Assembly (NCBI RefSeq): GCF_007097385.1
Contig: NZ_VJZS01000007.1
Coordinates: 124,001-188,000, forward strand
Direction: 5' to 3'
Source: Flavobacterium sp. ZT3R18
GTDB lineage: Bacteria; Bacteroidota; Bacteroidia; Flavobacteriales; Flavobacteriaceae
Length of the DNA: 64,000 nt
The position numbers and the translations under genes are program-made. Below are positions 19,089 through 28,268 of the stretch, one piece after another. Below the pieces are notes generated by a model that had not been told where the DNA came from, searched no databases, and worked only from the letters and a program-made list of their open reading frames with translations. Position 1 is the stretch's first letter; every line of letters begins with the position of its first letter.

Positions 19089-20369
19089 TTATTTAATGAC
19101 AAAACCATCAGGAATAATGGCTCCTTTTCGAATAACTATAATCCCTTCCTTGATGCAATACAATTCATTCGTAGTATCGGCCAAATGCTTACCGCCTTTG
19201 ATATAAACATCATTTCCAATCCTGCAATCTTTATCTACAATCGCATTATGAATAAAGCATCTTTTACCTATACCAATCAATGGGATATTGTTTTTTATAT
19301 CTTCATTCATATCATCAATATGTTGGTATAAATCATTACCCATAACATAGGAATGCTGAATAACGGTGTCCTCGCCTATTCGGGTTCTGTTGCCAATAAC
19401 CGATTTAGTGATTTCTTTAGAATGAATAATGCAACCTTCAGAAATCAATGATCGTTCTACCATTATTTTATGAAACTTGGATGGCGATAATAAACGGGGT
19501 CTTGTGTAGATTTTATTATCATTATCAAATAAATTAAATTGTGGTATATCATCGGTTAAACCAATGTTAGCCTCAAAAAACGATTCGATATTACCAATAT
19601 CTGTCCAATATCCTTCGTATTGATAACTCAACACTTTCTTATTCTCAACCGCTTGCGGAATGATTTCTTTACCAAAATCTTTTGTGTCTGGATTCGACAT
19701 TAAATCGATCAATAATTTTCTGTTGAAAATATAGATTCCCATTGAAGCCAAGTAGTCTTTGCCTTGGCTCTTCATTTCGTCACTAACCTCCGATTTCCAA
19801 TCGGGTAATAATTCTTTTGCTGGTTTTTCGATAAAAGATTCAATGAAATTTTCTGAATTGGTTTTTAAAATTCCAAATTCAGGGGCATCTTTATCGTTTA
19901 CGGGTAAAGTAGCAATAGAAAGATCAGCATCGGCTTCGATATGATCATCAAGCATATCATTAAAATCCATTTGATACAACTGATCTCCAGAAAGAATCAA
20001 AGCATAATCAAATTCGTGGTTTAAAAAGTGAGGCATACATTGCCTTACAGCATCAGCAGTACCTTGAAACCAAGTGGGATTATCGGGAGTTTGTTCGGCG
20101 GCCAAAATATCAACGAATGACTGACTAAAAATACTAAAGTTGTAGGTGTTTTTTATATGGGCATTTAATGAAGCCGAATTAAATTGTGTCAATACAAACA
20201 TCCTATAAATATCGGAATTCATACAATTTGAAATTGGAATATCAACCAATCTGTATTTTCCCGCTATTGGCACAGCCGGTTTAGACCTACTAGCTGTTAA
20301 TGGAAATAATCTAGAACCTTGCCCACCACCTAAAATAATAGCAATAACATTTTTTCTTTTAGTTTTCAT
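19089..20369 (-). CDS. glgC: Glucose-1-phosphate adenylyltransferase GlgC
   Basis: The 426-residue protein starts with the nucleotide-binding motif GGGQGSRLFPLTASRSKPAV, then GKYRLVDIPISNCMNSD, and ends with a left-handed beta-helix domain from about residue 300. It makes ADP-glucose from glucose-1-phosphate and ATP, the committed step of bacterial glycogen synthesis. Its start overlaps the glgA stop by 11 bases, so the two are translationally coupled. Confidence 0.97.
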   Translation of the reverse strand: MKTKRKNVIAIILGGGQGSRLFPLTASRSKPAVPIAGKYRLVDIPISNCMNSDIYRMFVLTQFNSASLNAHIKNTYNFSIFSQSFVDILAAEQTPDNPTWFQGTADAVRQCMPHFLNHEFDYALILSGDQLYQMDFNDMLDDHIEADADLSIATLPVNDKDAPEFGILKTNSENFIESFIEKPAKELLPDWKSEVSDEMKSQGKDYLASMGIYIFNRKLLIDLMSNPDTKDFGKEIIPQAVENKKVLSYQYEGYWTDIGNIESFFEANIGLTDDIPQFNLFDNDNKIYTRPRLLSPSKFHKIMVERSLISEGCIIHSKEITKSVIGNRTRIGEDTVIQHSYVMGNDLYQHIDDMNEDIKNNIPLIGIGKRCFIHNAIVDKDCRIGNDVYIKGGKHLADTTNELYCIKEGIIVIRKGAIIPDGFVIK

Positions 20370-21789
20370 TTCGTTTAGTAATAATTAAATTATATAATTC
20401 GATATATTCTTGACAAACACGCTCCCAAGAATGATCAGTACTCATTCCTTTTATTCTAATTTTATTAATGCTTGATTGATCTCCATATAACTTTATGGCT
20501 CTTTTGATAGCGTCACAAATATCTTCGACAGAAGCTTGATCGTGACATATTCCGTTGCCGTCATCTCCAAAATCGACAACAGTATCTTTTAACCCGCCAG
20601 TTCTTCTCACTATGGGTATTGTACCGTATCGCATGGAATACATTTGATTCAAACCACAAGGTTCTACTCTAGATGGCATTAATAGGAAATCAGATCCGGC
20701 ATATATTTTATGTGCTAAAGCTTCATCATAACCGATAAAGACATTGAAAGATCCTTTATAATCGAGGGATAATTCAGTAAGTTGATTTTCAATTTCTGAG
20801 TTTCCAGAACCCAAAACAAGAATATTTATAGCTTCATTATTTTCAGACAAAGCCAATTTTGACGCTTGGGGCAATAAATCGGCTCCTTTTTCATCGTATA
20901 ATCGACCAATAAAACTAAAAAGGGGCTTGGTGGGATCTAAATTAAAAAGAGTACATAATTCCTCTTTATTTTCTTGTTTTCCTTTTTCTTGGGTTGCTAT
21001 AGCATAATTTAGATCTAACATTGGATCTTTTTCAGGATCCCAAACTTGATTGTCAATTCCGTTAAGAATCCCCTTAGACTTGTGACGAACCATTCGAAAT
21101 AAAGATTCAAGTCCATTTGCCGAATAGTTTATTTCATTCAGATAACTAGGCGAAACGGTTGTAATGGCATCTGCACATTTTATCCCTGCTGCCAATGAAT
21201 TAATGCAGTTTCCCCATTCTAATACGTTTACATGTACCAAATCAAATTGTGGTAAATAATGTAATTTGTCAAATCCAAATTGTCCTTGATACAACCCATT
21301 ATGAATGGTAATCACGGTTGATGTATTTCTTAATTTCTCATATTTAAAAGCATAAGTCATCATAAAAGGAATCAAACCAGTATGATGATCGTGACAATGG
21401 ATCACATCGGGAACCGTTCCTCTACCGATAATCCAATCCAGAGTTGCAATTTGAAAAGACAAAAAACGCTCAATATCGTCTTCATAACTATATATATTAG
21501 GTCTGTCGAATAGTTCTGGGATTTCAACTAAATACAATTCAAATCCCAATTTATTTGTAGACTCTTTAAGCACACTAAATGGAAAGTTAAATTTCCCCAA
21601 TTGTAAAGTGCTCCAATGCACACATTCAAAATTATTTTCCTTTCTAAACGAGTTATCATAACAAGGAATAACAACTCGAACTTGGGTTTCTGCAGTATTT
21701 TGATATTTTGGTAAGGCTCCAACCACATCGGCTAAACCTCCCACTTTTGCGGCAGGGTAACATTCTGCTCCAATGTGAAATATTTCCAT
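20359..21789 (-). CDS. glgA: Glycogen synthase GlgA
   Basis: The 476-residue GT5 enzyme has the ADP-glucose-binding motif AKVGGLADVVGALPK at residues 15-29 and the C-terminal block PSRVEPCGLNQMYSMRYGTI followed by RRTGGLKDTV. It adds glucose from ADP-glucose to growing glycogen. It is the first gene of glgA-glgC-glgE-glgB. Its type is the classical bacterial synthase, not the GT4 GlgM of mycobacteria that makes maltose-1-phosphate, which makes the donor for the neighbouring GlgE an open question. Confidence 0.96.
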   Translation of the reverse strand: MEIFHIGAECYPAAKVGGLADVVGALPKYQNTAETQVRVVIPCYDNSFRKENNFECVHWSTLQLGKFNFPFSVLKESTNKLGFELYLVEIPELFDRPNIYSYEDDIERFLSFQIATLDWIIGRGTVPDVIHCHDHHTGLIPFMMTYAFKYEKLRNTSTVITIHNGLYQGQFGFDKLHYLPQFDLVHVNVLEWGNCINSLAAGIKCADAITTVSPSYLNEINYSANGLESLFRMVRHKSKGILNGIDNQVWDPEKDPMLDLNYAIATQEKGKQENKEELCTLFNLDPTKPLFSFIGRLYDEKGADLLPQASKLALSENNEAINILVLGSGNSEIENQLTELSLDYKGSFNVFIGYDEALAHKIYAGSDFLLMPSRVEPCGLNQMYSMRYGTIPIVRRTGGLKDTVVDFGDDGNGICHDQASVEDICDAIKRAIKLYGDQSSINKIRIKGMSTDHSWERVCQEYIELYNLIITKRNEN

Positions 21790-21966
21790 TTATGATGTTT
21801 TATGCATTTTTACCAAAATAATTTGATTTTTTTATGTAAAAGTTAAATTTTAATTGAATAAACACAACAATATAAAATTAAATAAACTTTAAATTTACAT
21901 TACTTTTATGTTTTAAATTTAACAAATAAAAGTAAGATAAACTCTTTATTTTCAATAATTACCAAT

Positions 21967-22830
21967 ATGGCAATAAAACCCTCAAAACAAACAAAACCTT
22001 TAGAAATTCCTAGATTTATAGTACTTTTCAGTAAGGTTATCGCTTTTTTATCAACAAAACTAGTTACAGCTTTTACATTCAAATTATTTACGACTCCAAT
22101 ACGGCATAAGACTCCAAAACGCGAAATGGAGCTGGATCAAAAAAGTATTCAAACGCTACTTACCGTTCCCTCCATAAATAAAAAAATAGTGGTTTACCAA
22201 TACGGCGTAAGCGAAAAAAAAGTTTTACTGGTTCATGGCTGGTCCGGAAGAGGCACACAACTATGTAAAATAGCCGATGAGCTATTAAAATCGGGCTATT
22301 CAACCGTTAGTTTTGATGCCCCAGCACATGGAAAATCCCCCGGAAACTCATCAATTATGGTTGATTTTATTGATTCAATACTCGAAATTGACAAATTATA
22401 TGGTCCGTTTGAGATTGCAATTGGACATTCATTAGGTGGTATGTCTGTGCTAAATGCCATAAAAAAAGGCTTTTTTGTTAAGAGAGCAGTCCTTATTGGA
22501 AGCGGAGATATTGTGCAAGACATAATTGATGATTTTATCAAAAAATTAGAGTTAAAACCAGAAATCAGCACTCAATTATGTTTGTATATTGAAAATAAAT
22601 ATGGGGGTAGTATGGATGATTACAGTGCTTACAGAGCAGCCTCAAATACGGAGATTCCCACTTTGGTAATACACGATGAAAATGATCCCGAAGTTCCTGT
22701 AAAAGCAGGAATTCACATTCACAAACATCTAAAAAATGCGGAATTAATGATCACAAAAGAATTAGGGCATAGAAAGATACTTGCAGATCATCAGGTAATT
22801 GAAAAAATCATTAATTTTATTAAAAAATAA
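21967..22830 (+). CDS. Alpha/beta hydrolase
   Basis: The 287-residue protein has an N-terminal hydrophobic stretch (RFIVLFSKVIAFLSTKLV) that may anchor it to the membrane, then an alpha/beta hydrolase domain with LLVHGWSGRG (oxyanion region), the nucleophile elbow IGHSLGGMS, the acid loop VIHDENDPEVPV and a late histidine in KELGHRKIL. These form a complete Ser-Asp-His triad, so it is probably an active esterase or lipase-like enzyme with unknown substrate. It is divergent from glgA across a 177-base AT-rich spacer. Confidence 0.8.
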   Translation: MAIKPSKQTKPLEIPRFIVLFSKVIAFLSTKLVTAFTFKLFTTPIRHKTPKREMELDQKSIQTLLTVPSINKKIVVYQYGVSEKKVLLVHGWSGRGTQLCKIADELLKSGYSTVSFDAPAHGKSPGNSSIMVDFIDSILEIDKLYGPFEIAIGHSLGGMSVLNAIKKGFFVKRAVLIGSGDIVQDIIDDFIKKLELKPEISTQLCLYIENKYGGSMDDYSAYRAASNTEIPTLVIHDENDPEVPVKAGIHIHKHLKNAELMITKELGHRKILADHQVIEKIINFIKK

Positions 22831-22833
22831 GTA

Positions 22834-23022
22834 ACTATTCAGTCCCGATAGCTATCGGGAGTGAATAGCCTTTAGTGATTAGCTAAAAATCGTAGATTCT
22901 GTTTAAATACAAACGAAATTTGTGTAAATAAAATAAACCAAATAGCTTTTAATTATAGATACTCCTTTTTTTAGTGTGCACAAGAGCTAATCACTCTTCA
23001 CTAATTACTAAGGGCTGAATAG
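22834..23022. repeat. Inverted-repeat element between the hydrolase and msrB
   Basis: The spacer begins CTATTCAGTCCCGATAGC with an 18-bp palindrome at 22843-22860 and ends with GGGCTGAATAG in the opposite sense. The inner 11-bp arms AGTGATTAGCT/AGCTAATCACT are at 22874-22884 and 22985-22995. No coding sequence. It looks like a MITE-like element with degenerate ends. Confidence 0.55.
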
Positions 23023-23039
23023 TTATAAAAATAACAATT

Positions 23040-23432
23040 ATGAATTATCCTTTTGTAAAATCCGAAAAAGAATGGGAAGAAATATTGGGTTCTGAACGAT
23101 TTAAAATACTTCGCGAAAAAGGAACTGAATATCCACATACAGGAAAGTATAATTTACATTACGAAAATGGTACGTATTGTTGTGGTGGATGCGGAACTCC
23201 CCTATTTGAAAGTAATTCTAAATTTGATGCGCACTGTGGGTGGCCTTCATTTGATGAATCCATTCCCGGAAAAGTAGAATATATTGTTGATGATACACAT
23301 GGAATGAAACGAACCGAAATAATTTGCGCTAATTGTGGCGGACACTTAGGTCATGTTTTTGAAGATGGCCCAACTAAAACGGGGCAACGGTATTGCGTTA
23401 ATTCTTTGTCTATAGATTTTAAAGAAAAATAA
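23040..23432 (+). CDS. msrB: Peptide-methionine (R)-S-oxide reductase MsrB
   Basis: The 130-residue protein has zinc ligands C48/C51 (CGGC) and C96/C99 (CANC), the HCGWPSFDESI block, GHLGHVFEDGPTKTGQRYC with catalytic C119, and the closing NSLSI. It reduces methionine-R-sulfoxide in damaged proteins using thioredoxin. There is no signal peptide, so it is cytoplasmic. It stands alone and has its own terminator. Confidence 0.96.
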   Translation: MNYPFVKSEKEWEEILGSERFKILREKGTEYPHTGKYNLHYENGTYCCGGCGTPLFESNSKFDAHCGWPSFDESIPGKVEYIVDDTHGMKRTEIICANCGGHLGHVFEDGPTKTGQRYCVNSLSIDFKEK

Positions 23433-23445
23433 ACGCATTAAAACT

Positions 23446-23483
23446 AAAAAAGAGAAAACCTAGAATAAGGCTTTCTCTTTTTT
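23446..23483 (+). terminator. Terminator of msrB
   Basis: AAAAAAGAGAAAACCT pairs with AGGCTTTCTCTTTTTT (one mismatch), followed by more T residues. It lies between msrB and the convergent small gene at 23503 and may serve both. Confidence 0.7.
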
Positions 23484-23502
23484 ATATAAATCTGTAATAA
23501 AA

Positions 23503-23745
23503 CTATCCTTTAAAGTAAACTAAAGCTAATAGAACAGCAATCTGACCAATCCAAAAAATAAACATCCATTTGATAATTTCAGCTTTCATCTCTGATAAAT
23601 CTACTTTGGTTGCTAATATAGATTTCTCTTTATCGAAAGTTTTATCAACTTTAGACTCGATGTATTCAATAAGAGCTTTGGTTTCGTTTTCGCCAAGCTT
23701 TCCTTTTAGAATAGTGTACAATTCTATGCTTGAAATTGCACTCAT
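23503..23745 (-). CDS. Small tail-anchored coiled-coil protein
   Basis: An 80-residue protein: a helical, charged N-terminal part (ENETKALIEYIESKVDKTFD, then KVDLSEMKAEIIK) and a C-terminal membrane segment (WMFIFWIGQIAVLLALVYF). This is the layout of the DUF1640/CCDC90-like small proteins often found beside toxin or mobile genes. No function is established. It faces msrB convergently. Confidence 0.65.
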   Translation of the reverse strand: MSAISSIELYTILKGKLGENETKALIEYIESKVDKTFDKEKSILATKVDLSEMKAEIIKWMFIFWIGQIAVLLALVYFKG

Positions 23746-23814
23746 TTTAATATAGTTTTGTATTCAAATATACAAAAAATAATTAATGAAAATTAATTTG
23801 ATAGTATTACAAAA

Positions 23815-24243
23815 TTAAAATGCAACATTCCATCTTGGTAATTTACCATTTTCGTCTAAGAAATTTTGTAAAACTTGACCTTCCACACTTGTTGGGATCC
23901 ATTTTTCATTTGCATTGAAAGTTTCGAACCAAAGCACTTCAAGTCTGTCAATGTTTTCGATTTTCATTTGTGCTGGCCAAGAATATTTCCTTCCTGTTTT
24001 TGCAAACTGATGACCGTTTACAATTTTGTCTTTTAAACCTCCGTTTTTACTTTTTAAAGTTCCATCGTTTTGAACAGTTCCTGTAGAAGCAACCATTATT
24101 AATTCTTTAGAATCTTCACCTGCAGCATAAACAAGGAATATACCACTCCCAGATTCTGATGCATTACATACTTCTTCTAAACTATCATCCTGTGTAAACG
24201 TAAAATGTCCTTTTACTGTAAACTTTTCTAACTCTTTGTACAT
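23815..24243 (-). CDS. Conserved hypothetical protein
   Basis: A 142-residue soluble protein without a signal peptide. It has recurring Gly/Asp/Asn turns (ESGSGIFLVYAAGEDSKEL, STGTVQNDGTLKSKNGGLKD) and a C-terminal region rich in W and F (KWIPTSVEGQVLQNFLDENG). No known motif is recognised. It lies downstream of sucD but is separated from it by a terminator, so it is probably transcribed alone. Confidence 0.65.
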   Translation of the reverse strand: MYKELEKFTVKGHFTFTQDDSLEEVCNASESGSGIFLVYAAGEDSKELIMVASTGTVQNDGTLKSKNGGLKDKIVNGHQFAKTGRKYSWPAQMKIENIDRLEVLWFETFNANEKWIPTSVEGQVLQNFLDENGKLPRWNVAF

Positions 24244-24257
24244 ATTTTATATAATTA

Positions 24258-24288
24258 AAAAAATGCCTCACAAAATCGTGAGGCATTT
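24258..24288 (-). terminator. Terminator of sucD
   Basis: Perfect 11-bp stem AAATGCCTCAC/GTGAGGCATTT (24261-24271 with 24278-24288) followed by T residues on the minus strand. Confidence 0.88.
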
Positions 24289-24315
24289 TGGAATTTTATT
24301 TTAACCTATTGGGAA

Positions 24316-25188
24316 TTAACCCAATACTTCTTTTACTTTTTTACCAATTTCAGCTGGAGAATCTACTACGTGAATACCACATTCTCTCATAATTTGCTTT
24401 TTAGCTTCAGCTGTATCATCAGAACCACCAACGATAGCACCTGCATGACCCATTGTACGACCTGCTGGAGCAGTTACTCCTGCGATAAATCCAACAACTG
24501 GTTTACGGTTACCATCAGCTTTAATCCATTTAGCAGCATCAGCTTCTAATTGACCACCAATTTCACCAATCATAACGATACATTCTGTTTCTGGATCGTT
24601 CATCAATAATTCAACTGCTTCTTTTGTAGTTGTTCCAATAATTGGATCTCCACCAATACCGATAGCAGTAGTGATACCCAATCCTTGTTTTACAACTTGA
24701 TCAGCAGCTTCGTATGTTAAAGTTCCCGATTTTGAAACAATACCAACAGTTCCTTTTTTGAAAACAAAACCTGGCATAATTCCAACTTTAGCTTCACCCG
24801 GAGTAATAACACCTGGGCAGTTTGGACCAATTAATCTTGCGTTTCTTTCTTTTACATAACTGTTTGCTTTAATCATATCAGCAACAGGAATTCCTTCTGT
24901 AATAGCAATAATTACTTTTATACCAGCATCAGCAGCTTCCATAATGGCATCAGCAGCAAAAGCAGGTGGTACAAAAATAATAGTTGTATCAGCGCCAGCT
25001 TGGTCAACAGCATCCTTTACTGTATTAAAAACAGGAAGGTCCAAATGAGTTGTTCCCCCTTTTCCTGGAGTAACTCCTCCAACAACGTTTGTACCGTATT
25101 CAATCATTTGTGAAGCGTGGAAAGTTCCTTCGCTACCTGTAAATCCTTGAACTATTATTTTGGAATCTTTATTAACTAAAACACTCAT
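24316..25188 (-). CDS. sucD: Succinyl-CoA ligase alpha subunit
   Basis: The 290-residue protein has the CoA-binding N-terminal domain ([30 protein letters not shown]), the [20 protein letters not shown] loop and the active phosphohistidine motif [12 protein letters not shown]. With SucC it interconverts succinyl-CoA and succinate with nucleotide phosphorylation in the TCA cycle. The sucC partner is not adjacent, a common arrangement in Flavobacteria. A TAnnTTTG element lies 36 bases upstream. Confidence 0.97.
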   Translation of the reverse strand: MSVLVNKDSKIIVQGFTGSEGTFHASQMIEYGTNVVGGVTPGKGGTTHLDLPVFNTVKDAVDQAGADTTIIFVPPAFAADAIMEAADAGIKVIIAITEGIPVADMIKANSYVKERNARLIGPNCPGVITPGEAKVGIMPGFVFKKGTVGIVSKSGTLTYEAADQVVKQGLGITTAIGIGGDPIIGTTTKEAVELLMNDPETECIVMIGEIGGQLEADAAKWIKADGNRKPVVGFIAGVTAPAGRTMGHAGAIVGGSDDTAEAKKQIMRECGIHVVDSPAEIGKKVKEVLG

Positions 25189-25223
25189 GATATATTTTTT
25201 ATGTAGTTTTTAAAATTGTGTTG

Positions 25224-25231
25224 CAAAAGTA
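25224..25231 (-). promoter_or_regulatory. Putative -7 element of sucD
   Basis: TACTTTTG on the minus strand, about 36 bases before the sucD start, matches TAnnTTTG and is identical to the rpsA element. No clear TTTG lies 19 bases upstream. Confidence 0.45.
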
Positions 25232-25272
25232 AGGTTTTTGTAATTATTCTTTACTTTTTTAATAAAAATAAA

Positions 25273-25635
25273 TTACGAAATCTGACTCATTTGATATCCT
25301 TTGTATAATTTATTGTCTTTTAATTCCCAAAGAATCATAATATGAGCCAATAACATTTCTTCTCTGGGGTTTTCAATTGTTTTTACAAAATGTGAAAAAC
25401 GTACCGAAACTAAATTACCCTCTTCGATTATATGGCTTATTCTTACCTTAGTACGAACATATGCTCTACTAATTTCGTTTGTCAATTTCATTAAAGCATC
25501 ATAATCCATTTGTATAAATCCTTTGCTACTGTTCCATTCTAAGGAAAAATCGGGATGTAGATACTCTTTCATTATCTCAGGATTAATAAAGGCATCCGAT
25601 TTATAAAAGTTTTTGACAATTTCTTTAGCAGACAT
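25273..25635 (-). CDS. NTF2/SnoaL-like protein
   Basis: The 120-residue protein has the layout of the SnoaL/NTF2 cone fold: an N-terminal helix with VKNFYKSDAFINPEIMKEYL, a second helix, then beta-strands with VSVRFSHFVKTIENPREEML and a final WELKDNKLYKGYQMSQ strand. Such proteins act as small isomerases, hydrolases or binding domains; the substrate cannot be told here. It starts two bases before the lpxD2 stop codon and is probably cotranscribed with it. Confidence 0.75.
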   Translation of the reverse strand: MSAKEIVKNFYKSDAFINPEIMKEYLHPDFSLEWNSSKGFIQMDYDALMKLTNEISRAYVRTKVRISHIIEEGNLVSVRFSHFVKTIENPREEMLLAHIMILWELKDNKLYKGYQMSQIS

Positions 25636-25636
25636 A

Positions 25637-26566
25637 TTATTTCAAATTTTTTAAAATTTCAGGAATCTTTTTAATATTGGCCAGTTGCTTCAATTTCTCT
25701 CTTGATTCTTCTATTGGAGTTCCAAAATAACTTTTCCCTCCTTCGACCGACTTAGTAACTCCGGTTTGACCCAAAATTACAGCTTTAGCCCCAATTGTAA
25801 TACCGCTTGTTGTTCCTACTTGTCCCCAAATAGTAACTTCGTCTTCAATAATAACACAACCAGCTATACCCGTTTGCGATGCAATTAAGCATTTTTTTCC
25901 AATAACAGTGTCGTGTCCTACGTGTACTTGATTGTCAATTTTTGTTCCTTCTCCAATGGTGGTATCTCCTGTCACCCCTTTGTCAATGGTACAAAGTGCC
26001 CCAATTCCCACATTATCTTTGATGACAACTCGACCTCCGGATAACAATTGATCGTATCCTTCAGCTCGTTTTTTATAATAAAAGGCATCCGCCCCAAGAA
26101 TGGTACCGGCATGAATGATTACATTGTTTCCAATTACGGTATGATCGTAAATAGACACATTGGAATGGATTAAACAATTTTCTCCAATCACCACGTTATT
26201 TCCTACAAAAGTATTAGGTTGAATTATAGTTCCTGCTCCTACTTTGGCGGAAGCCGAAATAGCAACATTAGCATACTGAAAAGGTTTAAAATGACGCGTT
26301 AATGTATTGAAATCTCTAAATGGATCATCAGAAATCAACAATGCTTTTCCCTCCGGACAATCTACTTTTTTATTTATTAATACAATTGTAGCTGCAGAAT
26401 CTAAAGCTTTATCATAATATTTTGGATGATCGACAAATACGATGTCACCCGATTCTACAACATGAATTTCATTCATACCGCAAACAGGAAAAGAAGCATC
26501 ACCAACAAATTCACATTGAAGTAAGTTAGCAATGTCTTGTAAAGAATAAACCTTTGGAAATTTCAT
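25637..26566 (-). CDS. LpxD-like acyltransferase (second copy)
   Basis: The 309-residue protein has an N-terminal uridine-binding-like domain ([20 protein letters not shown]) and hexapeptide repeats of a left-handed beta-helix, with the catalytic-type histidine in [13 protein letters not shown]. It is a paralogue of LpxD at 29650-30693, shorter by 38 residues, and carries ADAFYYKKR where the other copy has ADGFGYAP. It may acylate a different amino sugar or use a different acyl chain, but this is inference. It lies between efp and the SnoaL-like gene. Confidence 0.8.
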   Translation of the reverse strand: MKFPKVYSLQDIANLLQCEFVGDASFPVCGMNEIHVVESGDIVFVDHPKYYDKALDSAATIVLINKKVDCPEGKALLISDDPFRDFNTLTRHFKPFQYANVAISASAKVGAGTIIQPNTFVGNNVVIGENCLIHSNVSIYDHTVIGNNVIIHAGTILGADAFYYKKRAEGYDQLLSGGRVVIKDNVGIGALCTIDKGVTGDTTIGEGTKIDNQVHVGHDTVIGKKCLIASQTGIAGCVIIEDEVTIWGQVGTTSGITIGAKAVILGQTGVTKSVEGGKSYFGTPIEESREKLKQLANIKKIPEILKNLK

Positions 26567-26577
26567 ATAAAAAAGTA

Positions 26578-26662
26578 TTCAGTTTTCTCCCGATAGCTAT
26601 CGGGACAGTTTTCAGTCATTAGTAACATAAATTGTTCACTTCGACTGAAAACTAAAAACTAT
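26578..26662. repeat. CAGTTTTC inverted repeat with the 18-bp palindrome inside
   Basis: The spacer between efp and lpxD2 runs TCAGTTTTC, then TCCCGATAGCTATCGGGA (26588-26605), CAGTTTTCAGTC, and ends GACTGAAAACTAAAAACT. The outer parts are inverse to each other, so it can fold as a hairpin. Confidence 0.6.
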
Positions 26663-26668
26663 AAAAAA

Positions 26669-27235
26669 CTATGCTTTAACACGTTCCATATAAGAACCTG
26701 ATGCTGTATCAATTTTTATTTTGTCCCCTTCATTGATAAACAAAGGTACATTTACGCTAGCTCCAGTTTCAACTGTAGCCGATTTTGTAGCATTAGTTGC
26801 TGTGTTTCCTTTTATACCCGGTTCAGCATAAGTAACTTCAAGTATCACAGATGCAGGCATGTCTACAGAAAGAGGTAAATCTGTCTCTGTATTGATACTT
26901 ACCATTACATTTTCTCCTTCTTTTAATAAATCTGGAGAGTCAAGAATGTTCTTGTTTAATGAAATTTGTTCGAAAGTTTCAACATTCATAAAATGAAACA
27001 AATCACCTTCTGGATATAAATATTGAAATTTATGGTTTTCAACTCTTACTTCTTCAATTTTATGACCCGCAGAAAATGTATTATCTAATACTTTACCGTT
27101 ACTCAAACTTCTTAATTTGGTTCTTACAAATGCAGGTCCTTTACCTGGTTTCACATGTAAAAATTCAATGATTTTATAAATATCATTATTGTATTTGATG
27201 CACAATCCGTTTTTAATATCTGATGTAGATGCCAT
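26669..27235 (-). CDS. efp: Elongation factor P
   Basis: The 188-residue protein has the three beta-domains of EF-P. The modification loop HVKPGKGPAFVRTK places lysine 32 at the position that is modified in many bacteria. It relieves ribosome stalling at polyproline. Length and start (MASTSDIKNGLCIKYNNDIY) are standard. Its place between lpxA and lpxD2 is conserved in Flavobacteria. Confidence 0.97.
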   Translation of the reverse strand: MASTSDIKNGLCIKYNNDIYKIIEFLHVKPGKGPAFVRTKLRSLSNGKVLDNTFSAGHKIEEVRVENHKFQYLYPEGDLFHFMNVETFEQISLNKNILDSPDLLKEGENVMVSINTETDLPLSVDMPASVILEVTYAEPGIKGNTATNATKSATVETGASVNVPLFINEGDKIKIDTASGSYMERVKA

Positions 27236-27381
27236 TGTAAATTATTTTAGATTTAAGAATTTAGATTTTAGATTCTAAAAAAAAGAATCAATCATCATTG
27301 ATTTATTTATTGTATAATGTATTGTTTTAATTGTGTATGCTTCGAACTTGAAATCTAAAATCAGAAATCAATCCCGATAGC

Positions 27382-27399
27382 TCCCGATAATTATCGGGA
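27382..27399. repeat. 18-bp TCCCGATA palindrome between lpxA and efp
   Basis: TCCCGATAATTATCGGGA is a perfect palindrome just past the lpxA stop. The spacer also holds inverted low-complexity stretches (TTTAGATTTTAGATTCT, then GAAATCTAAAATCAGAAAT). It may help termination but has no T run. Confidence 0.6.
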
Positions 27400-27410
27400 C
27401 GGGACTAAAA

Positions 27411-28196
27411 TTAATAGTTCCCTGAGTACCCCTTCATTACCCCTCTGGATGAATTACGGATAAAATCAATGATTTCATCTCGCTCAGGTGTAGCTTCCAT
27501 TTCTCCTTCGATTATGTCCAATGCTTGGGTTACATTATAATTCTTTTGATATAAAATTCTGTAAATTTCTTGAATTTCTTTGATTTTTTCGGATGTAAAA
27601 CCACGTCTTCTCAATCCTACTGAATTAATTCCAACATAAGATAAAGGTTCTTTTGCCGCTTTAGTAAATGGCGGAACATCTTTTCTTAGTAAAGAACCTC
27701 CAGATACCATGGCATGATCACCAACACTGATAAACTGATGTACAGCTGACAGACCGCCAATAACGGCGTAATTACCAATCGTTACATGTCCTCCTAAAAG
27801 AACACCATTAACAATAATAGCATTGTTACCAACATGACAATCGTGAGCGACATGGGCAGTTGCCATAATTAAGCAGTTATCCCCAATTACGGTTTGGCCA
27901 GAGGCAATAGTACCTCTATTAATCGTAACACATTCTCTAATAGTACAATTATCTCCAATAATTGCTAGAGAATCTTCCCCACCGAATTTTAAATCTTGAG
28001 GTACTGCAGCGATTACCGCTCCTGGAAAAATATTGCAATTTTTACCAATTCGGGCTCCCTCCATTATTGTCACATTAGAGCCTATCCAAGTTCCATCTCC
28101 AATAACTACATTGTTATGAATGGTTGTAAAAGGTTCGATTACAACATTTTTGGCGATTTTCGCACCTGGATGAACGTATGCTAACGGTTGATTCAT
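27411..28196 (-). CDS. lpxA: UDP-N-acetylglucosamine acyltransferase LpxA
   Basis: The 261-residue left-handed beta-helix enzyme starts with NQPLAYVHPGAKIAKNVVIE and carries the catalytic histidine motif TAHVAHDCHVGNNAI, then a helical C-terminal domain (RRRGFTSEKIKEIQEIYRIL). It puts the first 3-hydroxyacyl chain on UDP-GlcNAc in lipid A synthesis. It follows lpxC-fabZ by 72 bases in the same operon. Confidence 0.97.
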   Translation of the reverse strand: MNQPLAYVHPGAKIAKNVVIEPFTTIHNNVVIGDGTWIGSNVTIMEGARIGKNCNIFPGAVIAAVPQDLKFGGEDSLAIIGDNCTIRECVTINRGTIASGQTVIGDNCLIMATAHVAHDCHVGNNAIIVNGVLLGGHVTIGNYAVIGGLSAVHQFISVGDHAMVSGGSLLRKDVPPFTKAAKEPLSYVGINSVGLRRRGFTSEKIKEIQEIYRILYQKNYNVTQALDIIEGEMEATPERDEIIDFIRNSSRGVMKGYSGNY

Positions 28197-28268
28197 CTGC
28201 TTTTTTTTATTATTAATATTGTTTAGAATAAAAGCTATTAAAACTTTTTAAGGCTATTTAATCTAAAT